From: a virus
IMG/VR virus record: IMGVR_UViG_3300042505_001447
Location: 1-43,030 of that record
Length of the DNA stretch: 43,030 bases
Reading direction: 5' to 3' (one strand)
The translations under genes were made by a program, and so were the position numbers. Under the pieces are notes generated by a model. The model saw only the letters and a program-made list of their open reading frames with translations. It searched no databases and was not told the origin of the DNA. Below are positions 33,928-40,877 of this stretch, one piece after another; the first letter of the stretch is position 1, and every line of letters starts with the position of its first letter.

Positions 33928-33955
33928 GTATCACAGCCCTGGCCAGCCACGACAA
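33928..33955 (-). promoter_or_regulatory. Candidate promoter of the csf2 operon
   Basis: On the minus strand TTGTCG (33950-33955), a 16-base spacer, and TGATAC (33928-33933), then about 25 bases to the ATG at 33902. It matches consensus moderately and does not carry the GTTCGATAC operator. The two halves of the type IV locus therefore seem to be controlled differently. Confidence 0.4.
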
Positions 33956-33979
33956 AGCCCGCCAGGTGGCCAGCGGGCT
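33953..33979 (-). terminator. Weak intrinsic terminator upstream of the CRISPR operon
   Basis: The palindrome AGCCCGC/GCGGGCT (33956-33962 and 33973-33979) is followed leftward by only TTT, so it is weak. It lies between the stop of the 34003 gene and the csf2 operon start and would separate the two. Confidence 0.45.
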
Positions 33980-34002
33980 GGGGTGGGGGAGTGGGGTGGG
34001 GG

Positions 34003-34635
34003 TTAGGCTAGGGATAACCAAGGCGCAAACCCGTCCTGTAGTCCGACCAAAGGGCCTCGACAGTCAGCATTAAATTTAGGCTTAAAAGTCTGCCAATGAA
34101 GAGAGAAAGGCTGTTCTTTTAAGATCCCTACAGCGTCCACTTTCCCGTCTATAGTGCGCATCCAATATTTTGCACAACTCGACCATTCTCGCTTGGAGTA
34201 GTCGCCATAAATATACAGCATTCGTCGCTGTACCCAATCAAGCTTTGTAGAGCCATTGACTTTTTCGGCTTGTAAAGATACAAAGCGTTGAAACGTAAAC
34301 GCTTCATACGGTTGAGTCCACTCGCCGGTATCTGGATCTAGCTCGCCAGACTCAAGCTCTGGTGCTTCGTCATCCCTATCAAGCAACTGAGTCCACGGGA
34401 CTACATAGCCTTCCTCGGTTTCAGGGTGCAACTTTGGCAACGGACCCGGCCATGAAAAGCCGTCTAGGTTATCAATATCTTCGGCCCACTTACACAAATG
34501 CTCGTAATCGGCATAAGAAATACATTGCACCTCTCCCTTAAACGCCGGGTTGCGGCTCATCCATTCAATAGCTTCGGAGTTTGCAACTAAAGCTTGCGAC
34601 TCCATTTTTTCAAACCAATCCCAGTTGTCAGTCAT
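34003..34635 (-). CDS. Uncharacterised acidic protein
   Basis: A 210-aa protein starting MTDNWDWFEKMESQALV. It is rich in Trp, Asp and Glu (EAPELESGELDPDTGEWTQP) with a later KRLD/KLDWVQRRMLYIYGDY segment. The frame is open to 34659, but the ATG at 34635 has a GAGGAAGG ribosome site. A/T-rich codons contrast with the CRISPR genes beside it, suggesting separate acquisition. It lies between a terminator cassette and the csf2 operon. No family is recognised. Confidence 0.6.
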   Translation of the reverse strand: MTDNWDWFEKMESQALVANSEAIEWMSRNPAFKGEVQCISYADYEHLCKWAEDIDNLDGFSWPGPLPKLHPETEEGYVVPWTQLLDRDDEAPELESGELDPDTGEWTQPYEAFTFQRFVSLQAEKVNGSTKLDWVQRRMLYIYGDYSKREWSSCAKYWMRTIDGKVDAVGILKEQPFSLHWQTFKPKFNADCRGPLVGLQDGFAPWLSLA

Positions 34636-34670
34636 GCTGGCCTTCCTCAATGATCGCAATCCTAGCTAGA

Positions 34671-34749
34671 GAAAACCCCGACCGGGGCCGGGGCTATGTA
34701 AACAAATTCAAGCTTCAGTGTAGCATAGCCAGCAGCTTTTAGTTGGGTT
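34671..34749. repeat. Duplicated terminator/leader cassette, copy A
   Basis: Nearly matches 35001-35085. On the minus strand it runs from AACCCAACTAAAAGC through GCTATGCTACA, AAGCTTGAATTTGTTTACA and a GC-rich hairpin (AGCCCCGG...CGGGG) to TTTTC. It follows the 34760 gene and precedes the 34635 start. It therefore holds the terminator of one gene and the leader of the next. Six bases are missing relative to copy B after GGGCT. Confidence 0.8.
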
Positions 34750-34759
34750 CTAGCTGGCG

Positions 34760-34972
34760 CTAGCAAGGCGCAGCAAGTTCGGGATAGTGACGAGCTAAAT
34801 AGGTGGCCGAATCTAGCTCTTCTTCGGGCTCTTCGCCAAATAGTTCCCAAGCAGAATCAGGCTCTTCAGCTTGCTGGCTTGCACAATCGGGATCATTAGA
34901 TCCAAGAACTGCTGCATCTTCCGCAAAAAGTTTTGCGTAGAAATCTGAATGAAAACCCGCTGTAGTAGACAT
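34760..34972 (-). CDS. Small acidic protein between cassette copies
   Basis: A 70-aa protein MSTTAGFHSDFYAKLFAEDAA..., strongly acidic (EPDSAWELFGEEPEEELDSATYL). The frame is open to 35047, but the ATG at 34972 follows GGAGGATAAAAGCT, a good ribosome site. It is flanked on both sides by copies of the same terminator cassette, so it may have been inserted or duplicated as a unit. DNA-mimic or anti-defence proteins are often small and acidic, but no function can be claimed. Confidence 0.6.
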   Translation of the reverse strand: MSTTAGFHSDFYAKLFAEDAAVLGSNDPDCASQQAEEPDSAWELFGEEPEEELDSATYLARHYPELAAPC

Positions 34973-35000
34973 AGCTTTTATCCTCCAAGTCGTGGTTAGG

Positions 35001-35085
35001 GAAAACCCCGACCAGGGCCGGGGCTGTACCAGTGTAAACAAATTCAAGCTTTATTGTAGCATAGCTAGCGGCTTTTAGTTGGGTT
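35001..35085. repeat. Duplicated terminator/leader cassette, copy B
   Basis: Second copy of the cassette at 34671. It begins within the 3' end of the CoiA-like gene, since the final Gln-Pro-Asn codons and stop form the AACCCAACTAA end. It includes a hairpin terminator (AGCCCCGG...GGTCGGGG then TTTTC on the minus strand). It separates the CoiA-like gene from the 34972 start. Confidence 0.8.
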
Positions 35086-36742
35086 GTGAAACTGAAGATC
35101 TCGCTAAACTTGATAAAGGGCGCCCAGATGCCCCTTTTTCGGGACTGATAACGGCAATGCGAGACTCAGTAGGTTCAATGCAAAGTCTGCCAGGGTTACG
35201 ACGATCCCATCCTAAACGCCCCCACGCCCACACCCGCCATCCTTCAGAAATATGGGCTCCAGCTATATCAGCAAGAGAGCCATAAATTTTAAGCTTCACA
35301 ACAATCTCGTCCGATTCTAAATATTGGGAATGCCGCAATAGCAATTCTTTCGGAAACAGCTCTGCAAATAATTCATTTCGGGAAAGGTGTCCCGCATTAG
35401 GACTAACGCATAAAAATTGACTAACCTCCAAGTTAGCAACAAACAAAGCGTCTTGCCCGGGTTTTTTGGGGAAGTACAATGGAGTCATTGAAATTACCCC
35501 TTTCACCCCCGGAGTCCCAATCTTGTTATCTCTAGCATTAGTGCGACCTTCGACTAATCTAGGGCCAACCAAATTAACAGACTCCGTCTGTGTAGCAGGC
35601 TCTAACGCATCAACCTCAATCAGACTGACTGACTCCGTAGGCACCATCTCGCCAGACGGAAACCCGCACAGCTTAATAAGATCAGGGCACTCTACGCTAG
35701 AACGCTCTGACACTTTGACGCGATAGCGCTCCAGCACCTCTTTTGCATGACGCTGATCCGAATTTTGGCAAGACTTTTTGTCAGCAGGCTTGTCTTGAGC
35801 ATTTTCAGATGTAAAACCCTTTAAGCTGCTTTGAGTTTGGTGCAAATGCTTAAATCCGATCTCGCCGAAATATTCTTGTGGAGTAATTAAAGTTAAAACC
35901 CCGTCGTTGCTTCCAGGTTCTCCCGAGATTTCGTACAGCAAAGATGGACGACCATGCTCCATCAAATACTTTAATGGCGGCCTAAACTCTCCAGTAGCCT
36001 TGCTTTTTTTAAACGTCCAAAGACATATATCCGCCACCTGCCTAAGATCTTGATCCCTGATCAACCAGTTATTAAAACCGCCGATCTTGGATTGCTGCAC
36101 TTCTACGGCAAACGAAAATGACACCGGCCCATAAGGGCTATCACCTTCAATCTTAAAAAAAAGATCTGGTCTACGGTTTACATCCTTAGTCGCCTTGAGA
36201 TTAAGTGTGGAAGAAACATCACAGCCCGGATACTGCTGCTCCAGATCCGTGATGCATTTAGATCTAATCCGCCTGATAACAGCCTCGTGCTCGGTATCTG
36301 CCCTGCACTTGCCGCCATGCCCAGGGAGATGACGGTAAGTCGGACGCCGCAAAGAGCTGGAGTTCGACTGAGTCGAAGACACTGCAAACCTAGTGTCTAT
36401 CCTAGGATCAAACTTGCCATCGCTAATCAATCTTGTCCGGCTTAAAATCTCTGCGGCCTCTGCGCACCTATCGCCAAATCCCTGAGCGTCAACTTGGCTT
36501 AACAGACTTTGATCGCGGAACAAAGCATATCCGCGAGAATCTCCCATTTGCTCAAATAAATCAGCCGTGCAGTACGGACAGCAGCTCAAGCCACCCTTGA
36601 ACCATTGACGGTCTAAGGACTGACGCTCGATCACTTTCGACAAGTCTGACGGAAACTTTTCTAGCTCGCCAATCCTGGCAGGCTTTATGGTGCATTCGTC
36701 AAATCGAGTTTCAGGGCGAATTACAAAGCTTGTAGTAACCAT
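35075..36742 (-). CDS. CoiA-like nuclease-domain protein
   Basis: A 555-aa protein. Residues 50-58 hold a Cys cluster (SCCPYC). Residues 140-220 match the CoiA-like PD-(D/E)xK nuclease core: the helix EHEAVIRRIRSK (Glu151/153), then RRPDLFF (Asp193) and FAVEVQQSKI (Glu214-x-Gln216), with the VEVQxS signature of CoiA. The C-terminal 300 residues are unknown. A/T-rich codons and no GGATCC suggest transfer. It is the first gene downstream of the hairpin array. Known type IV complexes lack a nuclease, so a nearby one is notable, but there is no direct link. Recombination or anti-phage roles are alternatives. Confidence 0.65.
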   Translation of the reverse strand: MVTTSFVIRPETRFDECTIKPARIGELEKFPSDLSKVIERQSLDRQWFKGGLSCCPYCTADLFEQMGDSRGYALFRDQSLLSQVDAQGFGDRCAEAAEILSRTRLISDGKFDPRIDTRFAVSSTQSNSSSLRRPTYRHLPGHGGKCRADTEHEAVIRRIRSKCITDLEQQYPGCDVSSTLNLKATKDVNRRPDLFFKIEGDSPYGPVSFSFAVEVQQSKIGGFNNWLIRDQDLRQVADICLWTFKKSKATGEFRPPLKYLMEHGRPSLLYEISGEPGSNDGVLTLITPQEYFGEIGFKHLHQTQSSLKGFTSENAQDKPADKKSCQNSDQRHAKEVLERYRVKVSERSSVECPDLIKLCGFPSGEMVPTESVSLIEVDALEPATQTESVNLVGPRLVEGRTNARDNKIGTPGVKGVISMTPLYFPKKPGQDALFVANLEVSQFLCVSPNAGHLSRNELFAELFPKELLLRHSQYLESDEIVVKLKIYGSLADIAGAHISEGWRVWAWGRLGWDRRNPGRLCIEPTESRIAVISPEKGASGRPLSSLARSSVSQPN

Positions 36743-36791
36743 AGCGCATCGACTTTAGACAAAACTGAGCTCGGCAAGTCTACAAAAGAGA

Positions 36792-36822
36792 ATAGTAGCA
36801 TACCATAAGCTAATCGTCTATG
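36792..36822 (-). promoter_or_regulatory. Possible extended -10 promoter for the CoiA-like gene
   Basis: On the minus strand TGCTACTAT resembles an extended -10 (TACTAT at 36792-36797), about 50 bases before the ATG at 36742, within an A/T-rich stretch next to the hairpin array. The -35 is poor. This is weak support only. Confidence 0.3.
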
Positions 36823-36847
36823 GCCATAGGTTTACATTCGGGTTTCT

Positions 36848-37237
36848 CCCCCACCCTGTGGGGCACCTCCACCAAGCCGACTCACCCCCACCCTGTGGGG
36901 CACCTCCACCAAGCCGACTCACCCCCACCCCGTGGGGCACCTCCACCAAGCCGACTCACCCCCACCCCGTGGGGCCTCTGAAAAGCTACCGATCCACCCC
37001 CACCATCATGGGGCCATTAACCCTGTAGGAGTCACCCCCACCTAGTGGGGCACAGGAGCTAAACCGATCAACTCCCACCGTAGTGGGCCTCCACACCATC
37101 TCGAGACACTCCCACCGCAGTGGGGCCTTTATCCCGAGTGACACACCCCCACCTGGTGGGGCACCTTTCCCCAAGTCGAGACACCCCCACCGCAGTGGGC
37201 TCAAGAGTCGCAAGACACACCCCCACAACCGTGGGGC
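36848..37237. repeat. Array of 11 hairpin repeats with 36-38 bp period
   Basis: Eleven units, starting at 36848, 36885, 36922, 36959, 36997, 37035, 37072, 37109, 37146, 37184 and 37220. Each holds an inverted repeat CCCCAC(N3-6)GTGGGG, often preceded by GA(C/T)(A/T)CA. The linkers (about 18-21 bases) are identical in the first three units (ACCTCCACCAAGCCGACTCA) and differ in the others. Stems are kept while loops vary from 3 to 6 bases. The period is not a multiple of three, so it is not coding. It fills the roughly 500 bases between the CoiA-like gene and the 37243 gene. It is not a standard CRISPR array, as spacers would be too short, but leftward transcription would give a string of RNA hairpins. 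Confidence 0.9.
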
Positions 37238-37242
37238 CTGGC

Positions 37243-37428
37243 CTACGCCGCGTCGCGCTCATCCACTACCACCGGATCCAACACCTGCCGGGCCAGGGCC
37301 TGCATGGCTGGCGGGGCGTCCGGCTGGGCTAGCACCAGGGCGGCTAACTCCTTGGCCGCAGCCTGGGCGGCTTTGGTGCGGGCAATGCCCTTGCGGAAAA
37401 TAGCCTTCGACTGTGCGGTTAGTTGCAT
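37243..37428 (-). CDS. Small Ala-rich helical protein
   Basis: A 61-aa protein MQLTAQSKAIFRKGIARTKA..., helical and basic at the N-terminus, Ala-rich in the middle, with an acidic end (VVVDERDAA). The ATG at 37428 follows GAGGAGGAACC, a strong ribosome site. It overlaps the upstream gene by 10 bases and ends 6 bases from the hairpin array, so its transcript may run into the array. The function is unknown. Confidence 0.6.
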   Translation of the reverse strand: MQLTAQSKAIFRKGIARTKAAQAAAKELAALVLAQPDAPPAMQALARQVLDPVVVDERDAA

Positions 37429-37610
37429 GGTTCCTCCTCATCAGTGCATCGCATCAATTCCCAATCAGGGCATCTGGTGTTGGACGGTGGCCCATCGGGG
37501 TGAATCGGGCAAGGCCGGAAAGGGTTCTCATAGCCGCCGTAAAAATGGCAGCAAATGCAAATGACCGGCGGCGGCACCCGTTGCCCAATGGCCGGGATCT
37601 CCTCAATCAT
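37419..37610 (-). CDS. Small Cys-rich protein, paralogue 1 of 3
   Basis: A 63-aa protein with ICICCHFYGGYENPFRPCPIHPDGPPSNTRCPDWE, in pattern CxxC...C...P.GP...CPDWE. Four or more conserved Cys suggest one zinc site. It shares this pattern with the genes at 37837 and 38066 (DVCLGCQYHN...CPDQE and ACYNCRHYHG...CADWE). Three tandem relatives suggest duplication and divergence. No known family is recalled; nucleic-acid or protein contact by a zinc knuckle is possible. Confidence 0.6.
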   Translation of the reverse strand: MIEEIPAIGQRVPPPVICICCHFYGGYENPFRPCPIHPDGPPSNTRCPDWELMRCTDEEEPCN

Positions 37611-37612
37611 GG

Positions 37613-37840
37613 CTACTTCCCTCCCAAGCTAAAGGGCGAGGTCCGCCGATCTTCAGCCAGTATCCGCAGGCTCAAGGCCAACGATACCCCTGGCTCTGAC
37701 CTGGGCATCAGCGCTGCCATGGCTTGCAGGTTGTCCGGGCTGGCCTGCTCTAGCAGGTAGCCGATAGCGACTTCCACCAGCTTGCTTGTCTCCTCAGGGT
37801 TGGCGGTGCAATAGGCCGCCAGTTGTCGGGCTAGGTTCAT
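37613..37840 (-). CDS. Small helical early protein
   Basis: A 75-aa protein MNLARQLAAYCTANPEETSK..., with helices (SKLVEVAIGYLLEQASPDNLQAMAALM) and a charged C-terminus. It lies between two of the Cys-rich paralogues, 2 bases from the next start codon, and overlaps the preceding stop by 4 bases. It is in the same leftward run. Family and function are unknown. Confidence 0.55.
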   Translation of the reverse strand: MNLARQLAAYCTANPEETSKLVEVAIGYLLEQASPDNLQAMAALMPRSEPGVSLALSLRILAEDRRTSPFSLGGK

Positions 37841-38073
37841 GGTCTTGGCTCTTGATCAGGGCAAGTATCGTCAGTCGGTGGGCCGTAGGGCCGCACTGCA
37901 CAGGGCAGATAAAACCGGCTGCTAGGGTTGTGGTACTGGCAGCCCAGGCAAACGTCTGGGGCCATAGCTTTCCGGCAGTGGCCTGTGGTGCTAGGCATGG
38001 CCAGCGCCCGGTCATTGTTGCGGTGGCGTTGCATCCGGCGCAGCAGGCCGATCAGGCGATAAGCTTCACTCAT
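37837..38073 (-). CDS. Small Cys-rich protein, paralogue 2 of 3
   Basis: A 78-aa protein starting MSEAYRLIGLLRRMQRHRNN. The second half is DVCLGCQYHNPSSRFYLPCA, then RPYGPPTDDTCPDQE, matching the CxxC...C...P.GP...CPD pattern of its neighbours. The frame is open to 38133, but the ATG at 38073 has a GGGAGG ribosome site and overlaps the upstream stop by 8 bases. The N-terminal Arg-rich helix is unique to this copy and could bind nucleic acid. Confidence 0.6.
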   Translation of the reverse strand: MSEAYRLIGLLRRMQRHRNNDRALAMPSTTGHCRKAMAPDVCLGCQYHNPSSRFYLPCAVRPYGPPTDDTCPDQEPRP

Positions 38074-38221
38074 GGCACGCCTCCCAGTCGGCGCATTGGT
38101 TCCAGATGGCTGGCCCGCCAGGGTTGAGGCCACAGTAGAGTGTCACCCCGAATTCTTTCTTGCCGTGGTAGTGGCGGCAGTTGTAGCAAGCCGCTGGCCT
38201 GGGCACCAGCTCGACGGTCAT
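38066..38221 (-). CDS. Small Cys-rich protein, paralogue 3 of 3
   Basis: A 51-aa protein MTVELVPRPAACYNCRHYHGKKEF, then YCGLNPGGPAIWNQCADWE. Same CxxCxxY...C...P.GP...C(P/A)DWE layout as the two genes downstream. The frame is open to 38278 with a TTG start, but the ATG at 38221 follows GAGGAACC and comes just after the 38242 stop. It is probably the least embellished form of the family. Confidence 0.6.
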   Translation of the reverse strand: MTVELVPRPAACYNCRHYHGKKEFGVTLYCGLNPGGPAIWNQCADWEACHE

Positions 38222-38241
38222 GGGTAGCAAGTCCTGGTTCC

Positions 38242-38547
38242 TCACACCGCCACCTCCTGCAAAACCGGCCTGGGCCAACAGGCTGGCGGCGCATAGCCTG
38301 CCTGGGACTCAAACACTAACCGCTTGGTATAGGGCAGCTCGTAAAACAGCGTGTACTGCTCTAGCGGCCAGGGCCAGGGCTGGCCAGGGGGCACCAGCAT
38401 ATCGCCCCACTTGCGCCACAGCCACACAGCGGCAGCAGCAGCTGGATCCGGCTCTTCGCTAAAGTCGGGGATGTGGCACTCGAAACTTTGAGACACTCCA
38501 GGCTCAATGGCAACAACCACATGCACTGGCAGAAAAGGTAATGGCAT
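38242..38547 (-). CDS. Uncharacterised early protein
   Basis: A 101-aa protein MPLPFLPVHVVVAIEPGVSQSF, with a Pro-rich middle (LVPPGQPWPWPLEQY) and an aromatic C-terminal part. It lies 2 bases downstream of dnaB in the same operon. No family is recognised. Confidence 0.6.
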   Translation of the reverse strand: MPLPFLPVHVVVAIEPGVSQSFECHIPDFSEEPDPAAAAAVWLWRKWGDMLVPPGQPWPWPLEQYTLFYELPYTKRLVFESQAGYAPPACWPRPVLQEVAV

Positions 38548-38549
38548 GA

Positions 38550-39908
38550 TTAGTACTCCTCAAAGGTTGCATCGGAAAACCGCTGGTATTGCGGCTCAAA
38601 CAGAAGCTTGACGGTGCCAGTCGGGCCATTGCGGTTCTTGGTGACAATCACCTCGGCAATGCCCTTATCCGGCGTCTCCGGGTCGTAGTACTCATCCCGG
38701 TAGAGCATCATGATCAAGTCAGCGTCCTGCTCAATGGATCCAGACTCGCGCAAATCGCTCATCAGGGGCCGCTTATTCGTGCGAGACTCGACGCCCCGGC
38801 TAAGCTGGCTGAGCACCAGCACCGGGCAGTCCAGGTCCCTGGCCAGCATCTTGAGGCTGCGGGTAAGGTGGCCCAGCTCCATGGCCCGGTTGCCACTGGC
38901 CTGACCAAAATCCATCAACTGCAGGTAGTCGATCATGACCAGCCCCAGGGCACCATGGCGACGCTTTTGGCGGCGGCACTGGCTGCGGATGTAGCTAAAG
39001 CTAGGCGTGGAGCTGTGATCGATCCAGATCGGCCTATCGGCCAGGTTGGCGACGGTGCCAGCCAGGGTGGCCATTTGCTTGTCGGTGACAAGTCCCTTCT
39101 TCATCAAGCCTGTTTCAATGCTTGTCTCTGCCGAGAATAACCTGTATCCAAGCTGCTGTCTACCCATCTCTAGCGAAAAGATACAGGCTGTTAGTTGGGT
39201 TTTAACAGCCAAAAAATTAGCCAGGTTGAGGCTGAAGGCGGTCTTACCCATTGCAGGGCGGCCAGCGGCAATGATCAAGTCCCCGGGCATGAGCCCACCG
39301 TTTAGCATGACGTCCAACTGGGAGAAGCCGGTTTGATAGCCTGGCAGTTCCCGGCTCTCTAGCCTGGCCTCGACTTCGGTGTACACCTCGGCAGCGACTT
39401 CGGCCATGGGCACCAGGCCACCGGTGGACTCCTGCAGCATCAGAGCCGATAGCTCAGCTTCTGCCCGCTCTAGCAAGGCATCCAGCGGCACTTTCTCGTG
39501 CTGTAGCTGCACCATCAGCTGGCCCAGCTTGCCTAGCCGACGCCGGGTCCAGGTTTCCATGACCTGCTGGCAGTGCAGATCGACTGCCGCACCACTGACG
39601 ACGCTATCCAGGAAGCTGGCCAGGCCTGCCCGGCCACCGACCCTCTCCAACTGCTTGGCATCCAGCGCCATGGCCACCTGCAGCATATCGCAGGGGATGC
39701 CCCGGGCTAGCAAGCTTACGCAGGTTTCGTACAACAGGCGGTGTGAGTCGAGATAAAAGGCCTTGGGCGACAGCAGGTCCGAGACCTCCTCCAGCAAGTC
39801 TGGCTGGTAGAGTAGTGCGCCCAAGATGGCGCGTTCGGCCTCAATGGCCTGGGGCGGCAGTAGGCCATCCTCGCCCACAGGCACGGGTACTTTGACTTGA
39901 GCAATCAT
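38550..39908 (-). CDS. dnaB: Replicative DNA helicase DnaB
   Basis: Hexameric 5'-3' helicase that opens the phage replication fork. The length is 452 aa, as usual for DnaB. N-terminal domain: PPQAIEAERAILGALLYQPD. ATPase core: IIAAGRPAMGKTAFSLNLA (Walker A) and IFSLEMGRQQLGYRL. Then GLVMIDYLQLMDFG (Walker B) and LSQLSRGVESR, SGSIEQDADLIMMLYRDEYY. It overlaps the initiator gene by 4 bases (ATGA), so loader/initiator and helicase are made together. There is no intein. Confidence 0.93.
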   Translation of the reverse strand: MIAQVKVPVPVGEDGLLPPQAIEAERAILGALLYQPDLLEEVSDLLSPKAFYLDSHRLLYETCVSLLARGIPCDMLQVAMALDAKQLERVGGRAGLASFLDSVVSGAAVDLHCQQVMETWTRRRLGKLGQLMVQLQHEKVPLDALLERAEAELSALMLQESTGGLVPMAEVAAEVYTEVEARLESRELPGYQTGFSQLDVMLNGGLMPGDLIIAAGRPAMGKTAFSLNLANFLAVKTQLTACIFSLEMGRQQLGYRLFSAETSIETGLMKKGLVTDKQMATLAGTVANLADRPIWIDHSSTPSFSYIRSQCRRQKRRHGALGLVMIDYLQLMDFGQASGNRAMELGHLTRSLKMLARDLDCPVLVLSQLSRGVESRTNKRPLMSDLRESGSIEQDADLIMMLYRDEYYDPETPDKGIAEVIVTKNRNGPTGTVKLLFEPQYQRFSDATFEEY

Positions 39909-40825
39909 GCGTGTTCCCTCTGTTGGTGTTGGTTCATCTCCCGACGCACCCGGTCGTCATAGCTTTCCGTGGCCAGCTTAGCCTTTGGCCTGGCTGGCTG
40001 CAGGCTGGCTTGGTACTCAGCCCAGAGATATTCCAGTTTATCCCATTTGCCATCTCGCTCCAAGTTTGACACATGGTACATCGCCTTCGTCTTAGGGTTC
40101 ATCTGCCCGTCAACAACAATGTGCTTGCCAGCAACCATGAACTCGCAGAACTTTGGCAAGATCTTGCCCCACCCATTCTCCCGCCACGGCCTGGGCGCAA
40201 ACTGGGCCGCGAATGGATCAGGCTTGGATGGATCCACTGCGGCCACCGGCGCGGCGGCGGGCGGCGCAACAGTTCTTTCTGGATCCAGCTTGCTGGTTTT
40301 CACTTTTTTTTCACTTTTGACAGGCGCAGTAAAAAAAAGATCTTTGGATAGATCATCTGGATCTGTTCTTACTGGATAGATCGTCTGCAGATTCTGCACC
40401 CCCTCCCCTGCAGATTCTGCAGGCCCCCCCTGCATATTCTGCAGTACCCCCTGCATATTCTGCAGGCCCCCCCCTGCATATTCTGCAGTGGGGCGGGGTA
40501 ATTTTGGGTCTGGTTCTGGATCCAGATCATTGGTTTGGATGGCACCAAAGTCGATGAATTGATCGCTTGAGGTTTGGCCGCCATCAGCCCTGAACCGATC
40601 CGTTAGCTGCAGGATGCCTTTAGCCTTGAGGCTATCCCGGGTTTGGTAGATCACTCGCTGACAAAGGCTAGTCATCCTGGCCTGGGTTTCCACTGACGGC
40701 CAGCACCGCCCGTCAGCGCCGATAAAGCTATTCAGGCAAAGCAACAACAGCTTTTCGTTGCGGCTAAGGCTGGATTCCCAGATGATCTGTTCGCGCTGGT
40801 AGGCAGGGAGAAAGGCTGTGCCCAT
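39905..40825 (-). CDS. Replication initiator with winged-helix domain
   Basis: A 306-aa protein. N-terminal: AYQREQIIWESSLSRNEKLLLLCLNS, then CWPSVETQARMTSLCQRVIYQTRDSLKAKGILQL, a winged-helix typical of phage and plasmid initiators. The middle (about residues 112-150) is encoded by the iteron cluster, producing repeats of LQNMQG-like text (AGGGLQNMQGVLQNMQGG). The C-terminus (WGKILPKFCEFMVAGKHIVV) resembles a DnaB-loading end. The frame is open to 40984, but the ATG at 40825 follows GGAG and lies outside the upstream gene. The pair with dnaB parallels lambda O and P. Confidence 0.75.
   Translation of the reverse strand: MGTAFLPAYQREQIIWESSLSRNEKLLLLCLNSFIGADGRCWPSVETQARMTSLCQRVIYQTRDSLKAKGILQLTDRFRADGGQTSSDQFIDFGAIQTNDLDPEPDPKLPRPTAEYAGGGLQNMQGVLQNMQGGPAESAGEGVQNLQTIYPVRTDPDDLSKDLFFTAPVKSEKKVKTSKLDPERTVAPPAAAPVAAVDPSKPDPFAAQFAPRPWRENGWGKILPKFCEFMVAGKHIVVDGQMNPKTKAMYHVSNLERDGKWDKLEYLWAEYQASLQPARPKAKLATESYDDRVRREMNQHQQREHA
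40385..40488. repeat. Iteron cluster, probable replication origin
   Basis: Five copies of CTGCA(G/T)ATTCTGCAG start at 40385 (14 of 15 bases), 40408, 40430, 40451 and 40474, spaced 21-23 bases, two helical turns apart. They lie inside the initiator gene, as in lambda ori within O. The stretch 40305-40345 has runs of A and T (TTTTTTTTCACTTTT, AAAAAAAAGATC) that would serve as an unwinding element. No direct evidence of firing. Confidence 0.75.
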
Positions 40826-40877
40826 AGGAACTCCTTGGGTGTGAGGGTGGATAGGGGAAAGGGAACACAAGACAGGG

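Noticed and set aside
36848-37237. Standard CRISPR array
   Set aside because: The unit is only 36-38 bp with about 18-21 bases between stems. Several linkers are identical and loops vary, unlike 24-37 base fixed repeats with unique 30-base spacers.
36986-37262. Open frames across the hairpin array on the minus strand
   Set aside because: They arise from the GC-rich repeats. The period of 37-38 is not a multiple of three and the repeated peptide changes frame from unit to unit.
38589-39140. 183-aa frame opposite dnaB
   Set aside because: It lies wholly antisense to a well-supported dnaB and shows no protein family features; a codon-bias shadow.
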